Counted from the stretch's first letter, positions 1 through 5,216 are shown. The stretch: 6,829 nucleotides of DNA from an uncultured Clostridia bacterium (GCA_946409855.1 CAMJXZ010000178.1:1-6829); one strand, 5' to 3'. Program-made: numbers and translations. Notes: a model not told the origin generated them from the letters alone.

Positions 1-110
1 CAAATCGTATGTTCATAAATAACCTTTCCTTATATCTTTGGAAACATTCTATCAGGTTTTTACTGATATATCAAGTATATCAAGAGAAAATATACGACAT
101 TGCCTTTTTG
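1..110. other. AT-rich intergenic start
   Basis: This stretch is clearly more AT-rich than the rest of the window and shows no convincing gene. It contains closely repeated TATATCAA / GTATATCAA words around 66-83 and a T-run at 57-61. A promoter for the downstream methyltransferase could lie here, but I could not find a -35/-10 pair with proper spacing, so none is claimed. Confidence 0.4.
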
Positions 111-111
111 G

Positions 112-200
112 CCGCGGGGGAAACGCCTCTCTGCCCTGTGAAATGCCGGGCAGGGATCAGGGCGTTCGCGGAAGGCAGCCGCTTTCCGCGGAAAATTTTT
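112..200 (+). promoter_or_regulatory. structured leader or upstream-gene terminator
   Basis: A 12-bp stem forms between 165-176 and 181-192 with an AGCC loop (two G-U pairs), followed after three A residues by five T residues (196-200). This is a plausible intrinsic terminator. A competing nested fold pairs 112-116 with 167-171, 122-127 with 161-166 and 131-136 with 148-153, and it uses the 5' arm of the terminator. The layout therefore resembles a transcription attenuator, but GC-rich DNA forms helices easily and no ligand-type consensus is recognised. It may simply be the terminator of a gene upstream of the window. Confidence 0.35.
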
Positions 201-225
201 CCGTTTTGCAGGATGATTTGTAAAC

Positions 226-261
226 ATCACGAATTATCACGAATGATCACGAATCATCACG
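226..261. repeat. 10-bp-period tandem repeat, unit ATCACGAATN
   Basis: Three full units of ATCACGAATN (N = T, G, C) are followed by a fourth ATCACG, in exact 10-bp register. The array ends 65 bp before the methyltransferase start. The period is close to one helical turn, so repeated binding sites would fall on one face of the DNA. It may equally be a slipped-strand microsatellite without function. Confidence 0.75.
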
Positions 262-325
262 TTCCGCGATCCCCGCTGCTGATTGTGCATTTTGCGCGGC
301 TGCCGGGCCCGGAGGAGGTTCAGCC

Positions 326-1114
326 ATGGACGATCATTACCTGGAAGCGCATTACAGCCGCTATGACGAGGACGGGCGGCTGCTGACCCGTCACGGGCAG
401 GTGGAGTATCTGACCACCATGAAATACATCCGGGCATGTATAGCGGATGTTTCAGACCCGGCGATCCTGGAAATCGGGGCCGGAACCGGGCGGTACAGCG
501 TGACGCTCGCGAAACAGGGGTACCGGGTGACGGCGGTGGAGCTGCTGGCGCGCCATCTGGAGATCCTGCGTTCAAAGCTGGACGGCAGCGAAACGATCAC
601 CGCGGTTCAGGGAAACGCGCTGGACCTGTCCGCTTTTGCCGACAACACGTTCGACCTGACCCTGGTGCTGGGGCCCATGTATCACCTGTACACAAAGGAG
701 GACCAGCTGCGGGCGCTTTCCGAGGCGGTGCGCGTGACCAGACCGGGCGGCCGTCTCCTGGTGGCGTACTGCATGAACGAGCCGACCGTCATCCAATACG
801 TGTTCGGCCTGAACCACCTCCGGGAAGTGATGGAGCTGAGCATGCTGACGCCGGACTGGCGCTGCGTCAGCCAGCCCAAAGATCTTTTTCAGATGGTGCG
901 CACCGAGGATATCGCCGCCCTGGACGCGCTCGTCCCGGTCCGAAGGATCCGGCTGGTGGCGTCGGACGGGGCGACGAATTATATGCGGGAGCGGATCGAC
1001 GCCATGGACGATGAGACGTTCGCGAAATGGATGGATTTTCACTTCGCCGTCTGCGAGCGGCAGGATCTGATCGGCGCTTCCCATCATACGCTGGATATCC
1101 TTGAAAAGGTATGA
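326..1114 (+). CDS. class I SAM-dependent methyltransferase
   Basis: A 262-residue cytoplasmic protein of the Rossmann-fold methyltransferase superfamily, which transfers a methyl group from S-adenosylmethionine. Motif I is ILEIGAGTG (residues 47-55). The acidic residue closing strand 2 is Glu72 in VTAVEL, and GNALDL (96-101) is the adenine-contact region. FDLTLVLGPMYHL (109-121) is the motif IV position, and RPGGRLLVAY (139-148) precedes the later strands. The N-terminal segment YDEDGRLLTRHGQVEYLTTMKYI is, from memory, typical of an uncharacterised Bacillota subgroup. The C-terminal 100 residues carry no recognised substrate domain, so the substrate (small molecule, RNA or protein) is unknown. 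The start is fixed by a strong GGAGGAGG site at 311-318, 7 nt upstream. The stop lies 56 nt before the acetyltransferase start, which suggests co-transcription. Confidence 0.9.
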   Translation: MDDHYLEAHYSRYDEDGRLLTRHGQVEYLTTMKYIRACIADVSDPAILEIGAGTGRYSVTLAKQGYRVTAVELLARHLEILRSKLDGSETITAVQGNALDLSAFADNTFDLTLVLGPMYHLYTKEDQLRALSEAVRVTRPGGRLLVAYCMNEPTVIQYVFGLNHLREVMELSMLTPDWRCVSQPKDLFQMVRTEDIAALDALVPVRRIRLVASDGATNYMRERIDAMDDETFAKWMDFHFAVCERQDLIGASHHTLDILEKV

Positions 1115-1170
1115 CAGACGGGCATCGCGGGGGACGCGAAAACGGTGCGCGGGACAGGGGAGGCGGCAGG

Positions 1171-1617
1171 ATGATCAGAAAAGCGGAACGCCGGGATTTA
1201 TCCCGCATCGCGGAGATACAGGTGTTCAACTACCGGCTGTACTTTTATCCGGTATTCCGGAACGACCGGTATTATTTTTCCGAATTGCAGGTCCCTTCCC
1301 TCATGCGCGCGTATGAGCCGGAGCTGGACAGCCTGTACGTGTACGACGACGGGGCCGTCAAGGGCTTTGTCAAGATCGAGGGAACGTACATCGCCCGGCT
1401 GTTTGTGGAACCGGTGCTGCAAAACGCGTCCATCGGGTCCAGGCTCCTTCAGTACGCCGTGGAGGAGCACGGCGCGGATCATCTCTGGGCGCTGGAAAAA
1501 AACACGGGGGCCGTCCGCTTCTACGAAAGGCACGGCTTTGCCCCCACGGGCGAAAGGAAACAGGAACCGGGCACATCGGAATATCTGATCCTGATGCGCA
1601 GGAAGCCGGACCCGTGA
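1171..1617 (+). CDS. GNAT-family N-acetyltransferase
   Basis: A 148-residue acyl-CoA-dependent N-acetyltransferase of the GNAT superfamily. The N-terminus IRKAERRDLSRIAEIQ is the usual first strand and helix. Residues 54-70 form the central strands, with Leu77-Phe-Val-Glu-Pro leading into the CoA pyrophosphate loop. Motif B, ALEKNTGAVRFYERHGF (107-123), carries the conserved Asn and Tyr-Glu-Arg-x-Gly-Phe. The CoA loop reads QNASIGSRLL (84-93), where the family norm is Q-x-x-G-x-G/A; the first glycine is replaced by Ser87 while Gly89 is kept. The start at 1171 is chosen because GGGGAGG (1157-1163) sits 7 nt upstream and the protein then begins as GNATs do. An earlier in-frame ATG at 1111 overlaps the methyltransferase stop (ATGA) and would add a 20-residue Gly/Arg-rich tail. 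The acceptor substrate is not deducible. Confidence 0.88.
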   Translation: MIRKAERRDLSRIAEIQVFNYRLYFYPVFRNDRYYFSELQVPSLMRAYEPELDSLYVYDDGAVKGFVKIEGTYIARLFVEPVLQNASIGSRLLQYAVEEHGADHLWALEKNTGAVRFYERHGFAPTGERKQEPGTSEYLILMRRKPDP

Positions 1618-1699
1618 ACCGCCCCGGAAGGAGCCCGTCCCGGCGGCCGGAGGCGGCAGGGCTTCGCGGCGCTCTGCCCGCTGCCGAGGGGAGTGCAGC

Positions 1700-1754
1700 G
1701 TGCCGCCGCAACGCTGCCCTGCCATCCTTCATTGCCCGGCGATACATCTGCTCA
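1700..1754. repeat. dispersed direct repeat, copy 1
   Basis: This copy begins GTGCCGCCGC and ends with TGCCCGGCGATACATC followed by a diverged tail. It matches copy 2 at 1927-1983 over about 55 bp, with mismatches and a 2-bp length difference in the middle. Read on the minus strand, both copies contain ATGTATCGCCGGGCA followed by a similar Lys-Asp-Gly-like stretch, which explains two similar spurious minus-strand frames. Confidence 0.65.
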
Positions 1755-1807
1755 TCTCCTCAGCTGTCAGCCAATACCCGCCGGACGAATTCAACCCGGT
1801 TACCCTT

Positions 1808-1939
1808 GCAGCGGCGGCACCTGGGCCGCCACCGTGGACAGATCATGCCATAAGACGGACGCCCATCCCCGCACCCCCGCTTTTTTCCCTCTCCAACCAT
1901 GTTTTCCCCCGCTCATGGCGGCCCGGGTGCCGCCGCTAC
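1808..1939. repeat. 23-bp inverted repeat with 86-bp spacer
   Basis: The arms 1808-1830 and 1917-1939 are reverse complements at 21 of 23 positions (core GCGGCGGCACC with GGGCCGCC). The spacer (1831-1916) includes a C-rich stretch and a six-T run at 1881-1886 but no gene. The form suits a small non-autonomous palindromic element or a long RNA hairpin. No flanking target-site duplication was recognised. Confidence 0.7.
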
Positions 1940-1983
1940 AGCGCCGCCCTCCGTCCTTCCCTGCCCGGCGATACATCCGCCCG
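1927..1983. repeat. dispersed direct repeat, copy 2
   Basis: Same orientation as copy 1, 227 bp downstream, sharing GTGCCGCCGC at the start and TGCCCGGCGATACATC near the end. Its first 13 bp are also the right arm of the inverted repeat at 1808-1939, so the two repeat types are interlocked. This suggests an interspersed palindromic element family in this genome, but a copy count elsewhere cannot be judged from the window. Confidence 0.65.
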
Positions 1984-2159
1984 GCTCCCCTGGCAATCGC
2001 CTGTGAAAACAGGAGAGGCAAGCGCGCGGCCGGCAGCGGCAGAAGAAGGGATCGGTCAGGGAACAGGCACAGTGCTGCATTTTCCGGCAAGGAAGGCATT
2101 TCCTGTGACATCTTATCCTGAGAACCCTTTTGGTGAAGGATCAGGCGCTGGTCCCTTGC

Positions 2160-2188
2160 TTGACAAAAACCGATGAAGATCCTATAAT
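2160..2188 (+). promoter_or_regulatory. consensus sigma-A promoter
   Basis: TTGACA at 2160-2165 and TATAAT at 2183-2188 are separated by exactly 17 bp, so both hexamers match the vegetative consensus at all positions. Transcription should start near 2195. The only gene downstream before a terminator is the zinc-ribbon membrane protein, so this is its promoter. Confidence 0.92.
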
Positions 2189-2194
2189 ACCGAT

Positions 2195-2398
2195 ACGGAT
2201 TTCATCCGACGACAGTTCATGATCTCCGCGATACCGCGTATGACCCGCGGCACGCGTTCCCCGCAGACGGGTTTGCCGCTGTGCCGTTTTCAGATGCTTC
2301 CCCCAAGTCATCAGGCAGGCATCCGTTTCCCTGCAATTCATGGGGTTTTCCGGGCATGCCGACGTACACAGCCGAAATATGAAAAGGAGATAACAGGG
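2195..2398 (+). promoter_or_regulatory. long 5' leader of the zinc-ribbon gene
   Basis: About 200 nt separate the predicted transcription start from the ATG at 2399. The very 5' end can fold as CGGAT-TTC-ATCCG (2196-2208), a short hairpin of the kind that protects mRNA 5' ends. Further weak helices are possible, for example GCAGG with CCTGC around 2312-2331, but I recognise no known riboswitch class. The frame of the downstream gene stays open back to 2219, yet that ATG lacks a ribosome binding site. Confidence 0.5.
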
Positions 2399-2971
2399 AT
2401 GGGCGTTATCATCACAAATATTCGTTGGTCGCGCAAGTGTCCGCACTGTGGCTTTCAGGTTTCCGGCAGCGCACCGGCCTTTCAGGAGGGAGTCACGATT
2501 GGCATACCGCTGACAAAATGCACGAATTGCGGCCAGGAGATGATGATCAAAAACCATAAGGAATGGATTCAGATGTCTTCCATGGCGAAAATCTGGAGTA
2601 TCATCAACATGTCGTCCGCAAGCATTCCGATTGCCGTCTGCGGGCTTTTGCTGAGCATTCTGCTTTTCATCCCCCTGGAAAAATCTCCCGCGGCTGTCAA
2701 AGTACTGATCCTTATCCTCGGCTTTCTGCTGGGGCTGTTCGCCGCCTGGTTCATTTCGTTTCACTCCAAAGCGTTTCTGTATGCTTATGCGTACAGCTTA
2801 TACAGAACGGATACCGAGGAATACCGTGCGAAACTCGGTCTCCCGGAACCGACCGAAAAGATGATATCCATTCCCTTGTTTTCTCTGTCTGCCGCACGGC
2901 AGAAAGAGGTCGATGAAATACGCTGCCGCGAGCACGGATCATGCTATTACCATCCCTTTTATGAATACTGA
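2399..2971 (+). CDS. zinc-ribbon protein with two membrane segments
   Basis: A 190-residue protein not assigned to a named family. Cys14-Pro-His-Cys17 and Cys41-Thr-Asn-Cys44 form a four-cysteine zinc ribbon near the N-terminus, probably cytoplasmic. Two hydrophobic segments follow, at roughly 73-93 (through PLEK) and 100-121, joined by a short loop. That makes a hairpin in the membrane with both ends on one side. The C-terminal ~65 residues are polar and end in a Cys/His/Tyr-rich tail (CREHGSCYYHPFYEY). The start is set by AAAGGAGA (2383-2390), 8 nt before the ATG. The gene has its own consensus promoter and terminator, so it is monocistronic. Codon use is mixed, with many A/T-ending codons, unlike the strongly C/G-ending trp genes downstream, which hints at separate origin or lower selection. 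Function is unknown. Confidence 0.85.
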   Translation: MGVIITNIRWSRKCPHCGFQVSGSAPAFQEGVTIGIPLTKCTNCGQEMMIKNHKEWIQMSSMAKIWSIINMSSASIPIAVCGLLLSILLFIPLEKSPAAVKVLILILGFLLGLFAAWFISFHSKAFLYAYAYSLYRTDTEEYRAKLGLPEPTEKMISIPLFSLSAARQKEVDEIRCREHGSCYYHPFYEY

Positions 2972-3044
2972 TTCTTCCGGCCGGCGCGCGGCCGCCGAAA
3001 CGGTATTCGGGGAAGGACAGCGCCTGCGCCTCAGCCGCATTGGA

Positions 3045-3078
3045 CGGATGGCTCCTGATGGGGGTCATCCGCTTTTTT
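3045..3078 (+). terminator. intrinsic terminator of the zinc-ribbon gene
   Basis: An 11-bp stem pairs 3045-3055 with 3061-3071 (two G-U pairs) around a TGATG loop. It is followed by C and six T residues (3073-3078). It lies 73 bp after the stop codon and separates this gene from the trp transporter operon. Confidence 0.85.
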
Positions 3079-3210
3079 GTTCTTTCAGGTTTTCTGAAGG
3101 GACAGAATGAGACAACGCGAAGGATGACACCTGGAAAAACGGGACGCGCGGCGTTCTGCCCCCGGGGCGGGCGGGGCCGGCAGGCCCTGGACCGCAAGAC
3201 CCGCTTGCGT

Positions 3211-3240
3211 TCACTGTCCACTCCATGAACAGTGATTTTT
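3211..3240 (+). terminator. 7-bp dyad plus T-run, possible terminator or operator
   Basis: TCACTGT (3211-3217) and ACAGTGA (3229-3235) are perfect inverted repeats with an 11-nt spacer, followed directly by five T residues. The stem is short for a terminator and could be a back-up to the one at 3045-3078. Its place 35 bp upstream of the trp promoter also allows an operator role. Confidence 0.4.
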
Positions 3241-3274
3241 GGTCGTAAAATACAGCCAAAAAACATTTTCCCGC

Positions 3275-3302
3275 TTGACAGGGACGGATGGTCTGTGGTA
3301 AT
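3275..3302 (+). promoter_or_regulatory. promoter of the trpXYZ operon
   Basis: A perfect TTGACA at 3275-3280 is followed after 16 bp by GGTAAT (3297-3302), preceded by TG at 3294-3295 (extended -10). The upstream 25 bp is A/T-rich, as for an UP element. The predicted start near 3309 places transcription just before the first T-box helix. Confidence 0.75.
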
Positions 3303-3308
3303 GTGTGC

Positions 3309-3592
3309 CTACACCAGCGATGGAGAAGAGTAACTTTCCATTTGCGCGGCAAAGGGAATCGCCGAGAGTGGGACGGCGGTGCGCGCGGGGGAAGCGAATG
3401 GGCTCCGGAGGGCGCTCCGAAAGGGCATTTGTACCCTGTAGGCGGCGACGGGGAACCGCACCCGTTATCACGGCGGCGCATATCACAGGTATGCGGATGA
3501 GCGTGCCGCGGGGGAGACCTTACGGCAAAGCTGAGTGGCAACACGGGATCACCGCCTCAGCGCACGGACAAGTGCGTTGGGGCGTTTTCTTT
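3309..3592 (+). promoter_or_regulatory. T-box leader responding to tRNA-Trp
   Basis: This is a T-box leader RNA, which reads a tRNA anticodon and its aminoacylation state to decide termination. Stem I closes with AGCG (3316-3319) on CGCU (3413-3416). Above a kink-turn-like GAU, GGAG (3322-3325) pairs with CUCC (3403-3406), and AGAGUAA (3327-3333) faces the specifier loop. The distal part has GAGAG (3364-3368) and GGUG (3378-3381), as in other T-boxes. The specifier codon, placed after GAA and followed by a purine, is UGG (3399-3401), i.e. tryptophan. The antiterminator pairs GCUGAG (3530-3535) with CUCAGC (3556-3561), with CGG-GAUCA-CCG above. Its bulge begins UGGC (3536-3539), whose C matches the G discriminator of bacterial tRNA-Trp. 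Uncharged tRNA-Trp should stabilise it and permit transporter expression. Confidence 0.93.
3553..3592 (+). terminator. T-box terminator, exclusive with antiterminator
   Basis: A 13-bp stem pairs 3553-3565 with 3572-3584 (loop GGACAA, two G-U pairs), followed by TTTTCTTT (3585-3592). Its 5' arm contains the 3' strand of the antiterminator (3552-3561), so only one of the two can form. This is the OFF state when tRNA-Trp is charged. Confidence 0.92.
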
Positions 3593-3623
3593 CCCCGCCG
3601 GTGACCGGCCGGAAGCGGCGGGG
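3593..3623 (+). other. GC hairpin right after the T-box T-tract
   Basis: CCCCGCCG (3593-3600) and CGGCGGGG (3616-3623) are perfect complements with a 15-nt loop. There is no T-tract behind it. In read-through transcripts it would sit between the T-box and the trpX ribosome binding site; it may protect the processed 5' end, but that is inference. Confidence 0.6.
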
Positions 3624-3689
3624 GCCCCAGCCGGATCCGCATCAGACTCAATTCCATCCAACGAACTGCTTGAAAGGAAGGTACTGAAC

Positions 3690-4718
3690 ATGAAAAAGAT
3701 CATCGCGCTGGCTCTCACGGTCATGATGCTCCTGTCCCTGGCTTCCGTCTCTCTGGGCGAACAGAAGACATCCTTCAAAATCGGCATCTGCAACTTTGTG
3801 GACGACGCCTCCCTCAACCAGATCATCAAGAGCATCCGCGAGCGGCTGACCGAGGCCGAGGCGGAGCTGAACGTCTCCTTTGAAATCCTGGAGGACAACT
3901 GCAACCTGGACGGCAGCGTCATGCAGCAGATCATCGCCAACTTCATCGCCAGCGATGTGGACCTGATGGTGGCCATCGCCACCCCCGTGGCCATGACCAT
4001 GCAGGGCATGACCGAGGACAACCAGCTGCCCGTGGTCTTCGCCGCCGTGTCCGACCCGCTGGGCGCCGGGCTGGTGGATTCCCTGGAAGCGCCGGGCCAC
4101 AACATCACCGGCACCTCCGACTACCTGGACACCCAGGCGGTGCTCAACCTGATCTTCGCCGCCAACCCGGACGCCAAGAACATCGCCCTGCTGTATAACC
4201 CGGCGGAGGATTCCTCCACCGCTCCCATCGCCGCCGCCAAGGAGATCCTGGCCCAGAAGGGCGTGAACGTCAAGGAATACGCCGGCGCCAACATCCCCGA
4301 GGTCATCCTGGCCGCGGACGCCATCGTCGCCGACAAGATGGACGCCGTCTTTACCCCCACCGACAATACCATCATGGCCGCTGAGCTGTCCATCTACGAG
4401 ACCTTCGCGGCGGCCGGCATCCCCCACTACACCGGGGCGGACTCCTTCGCCCTGAACGGCGCCTTCCTGGGCTACGGCGTGGACTACGCGAACCTGGGCC
4501 GGGAGACCGCCAACATCATCATCAGCATCCTGGTGAACGGCAGCGACATCTCCCAGGTGCCCGTCATGACCTTCGACAACGGCACCGCCACCGTCAACAC
4601 CGAGACCGCCGCCGCCCTGGGCTTTGACTTTGACGCCCTGAGCGAAGCCTTCGCCCCCTACTGCACGAAGGTCCAGTCCATCGTGACCGCGGAATCCTTC
4701 GACGACCTGGCGAAGTAA
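3690..4718 (+). CDS. trpX: tryptophan ABC transporter substrate-binding protein TrpX
   Basis: A 342-residue solute-binding protein of the PF04392/COG2984 family, expected to capture tryptophan outside the membrane and pass it to the permease. An N-terminal signal (Lys2-Lys3, hydrophobic core 4-20) ends near SLG-EQ, so cleavage after about Gly23 is likely. Family marks are ATPVAMTMQ (97-105), PVVFAAVSDPLGAGLV (114-129), PGHNITGTSDY (135-145), IALLYNP (165-171), FTPTDNTIM (221-229) and a C-terminal GYGVDYANLGRETA (261-274). AAGGAAGG (3675-3682) precedes the ATG by 7 nt. Tryptophan specificity is inferred from the T-box, since the family itself is broad. No lipobox cysteine is present, so anchoring is unexplained. 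Codons are almost all C- or G-ending, suggesting high expression. Confidence 0.9.
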   Translation: MKKIIALALTVMMLLSLASVSLGEQKTSFKIGICNFVDDASLNQIIKSIRERLTEAEAELNVSFEILEDNCNLDGSVMQQIIANFIASDVDLMVAIATPVAMTMQGMTEDNQLPVVFAAVSDPLGAGLVDSLEAPGHNITGTSDYLDTQAVLNLIFAANPDAKNIALLYNPAEDSSTAPIAAAKEILAQKGVNVKEYAGANIPEVILAADAIVADKMDAVFTPTDNTIMAAELSIYETFAAAGIPHYTGADSFALNGAFLGYGVDYANLGRETANIIISILVNGSDISQVPVMTFDNGTATVNTETAAALGFDFDALSEAFAPYCTKVQSIVTAESFDDLAK

Positions 4719-4768
4719 AAAGTCTCTTTTACACCCGAGGCGCCGGGAAGCGCAATGAATCACTGACT

Positions 4769-4819
4769 GGCATCCCCTGGCAATGTCCCGTCTGCTGCGC
4801 GACACCGCCGGGGGATGCC
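4769..4819 (+). other. 13-bp hairpin after trpX
   Basis: The arms 4769-4781 and 4807-4819 pair over 13 bp, nine of them a perfect GGCATCCCC/GGGGATGCC run, with one G-T wobble. The 25-nt loop can itself pair TGTC with GACA. There is no T-tract, so it is more likely an mRNA-stabilising 3' structure for trpX than a terminator. Confidence 0.7.
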
Positions 4820-4850
4820 GGTTCGGGGTTCAATAAGAATGAATCTCCGA

Positions 4851-4935
4851 AACCTCATCCGGCCCGTTGATCGGTAATCATGTACCGGGCCCTTACAGGC
4901 TCCGGGGGAGAACCTCATCCGGCCCGCTGCGCGGT
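4851..4935. repeat. 25-bp direct repeat pair, 60 bp apart
   Basis: AACCTCATCCGGCCCG occurs at 4851-4866 and again at 4911-4926. With the following 9 bp, the copies match at 22 of 25 positions. They probably mark an inserted or duplicated intergenic repeat unit. Confidence 0.75.
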
Positions 4936-4967
4936 CCACCACCAGGGCCTGCCGGCCCGTCCTCGCT

Positions 4968-4992
4968 GAAAACAGGCCACTGGCCTGTTTTC
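4968..4992. repeat. perfect 11-bp hairpin, loop ACT
   Basis: GAAAACAGGCC (4968-4978) and GGCCTGTTTTC (4982-4992) are exact reverse complements with a 3-nt loop. The right arm contains four T residues, but no T-run follows the stem. It lies inside the intergenic repeat cluster. Confidence 0.85.
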
Positions 4993-5058
4993 CGGGCGCT
5001 GCGGACCCCCAGTGGGGAAGGCTTTTGGGGCCTTACCTATGTGCTGACACAACACACG

Positions 5059-5206
5059 CTAACCGCTAATCACTGATCACTAATTGCTAATCCACTAATC
5101 CCTAATCCCTATTCACTAACCACTAACCACTAATCGCTAATCGCTAACCGCTAATCACTAATCGCTAACCGCTAATCCCTAATCACTATTCCCTAATCAC
5201 TATCCC
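5059..5206. repeat. 21-unit heptanucleotide array, CTAATCN
   Basis: Twenty-one consecutive units follow CTA(A/T)(T/C)CN, most often CTAATCA/G/C or CTAACCA/G. The phase is kept throughout except for one 8-bp unit at 5087-5094. The + strand has 53 C and only 8 G in 148 bases, and the last unit position is never T. The array lies inside the presumed trpXYZ transcript. Units vary by point changes rather than being identical, so it is not a fresh expansion. Possible roles are an unstructured RNA spacer, a Rho-loading site, or none. Confidence 0.9.
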
Positions 5207-5216
5207 CAATACATCC

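Larger units (their letters stand above)
1618..2159. other. gene-free GC-rich intergenic region with repeats
   Basis: No open frame here has a credible start, Shine-Dalgarno site and protein-like composition. Frames in both directions are rich in Pro, Arg, Ala and Ser, as expected of chance translation of GC-rich DNA. The region holds a direct-repeat pair and a long inverted repeat, listed separately. No clear T-tract terminator for the acetyltransferase gene was found. Confidence 0.6.
4719..5058. other. hairpin-rich spacer between trpX and trpY
   Basis: No gene is supported here. The stretch holds the 4769-4819 hairpin, a direct-repeat pair at 4851 and 4911, the perfect 4968-4992 hairpin and a CCCC-AGT-GGGG element near 5006-5017. 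Text such as AACCTCATCCGGCCCG and the AAAACAGG hairpin resembles repeats scattered between genes in gut Bacillota, from memory. Confidence 0.55.

Noticed and set aside
1111..1170. 20-residue N-terminal extension of the GNAT protein
   Set aside because: It is Gly/Arg-rich and precedes a canonical GNAT N-terminus that has its own strong ribosome binding site.
1700..2176. Overlapping open frames in the intergenic repeats, both strands
   Set aside because: Composition is Pro/Arg/Ala/Ser-rich, there is no ribosome binding site or family motif, and the similar minus-strand starts are explained by the DNA repeat.
2219..2398. 60-residue N-terminal extension of the zinc-ribbon protein
   Set aside because: The ATG at 2219 has no Shine-Dalgarno site and the added residues look like translated leader. 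The ATG at 2399 has AAAGGAGA at good spacing.
3288..3604. Small open frames within the T-box leader
   Set aside because: The RNA secondary structure and T-box motifs account for this sequence, and no start has a convincing ribosome binding site.
3648..4805. 385-codon open frame on the minus strand across trpX
   Set aside because: It is a shadow of trpX: the plus-strand frame has a family-typical protein, signal peptide and ribosome binding site. The antisense product is a Val/Gly/His/Asp-rich chance translation of C-ending codons.
5059..5206. CRISPR array or telomere
   Set aside because: Units are 7 bp with no spacers, so it is not CRISPR. It is internal to an operon and variable, so a telomere reading is unsupported.
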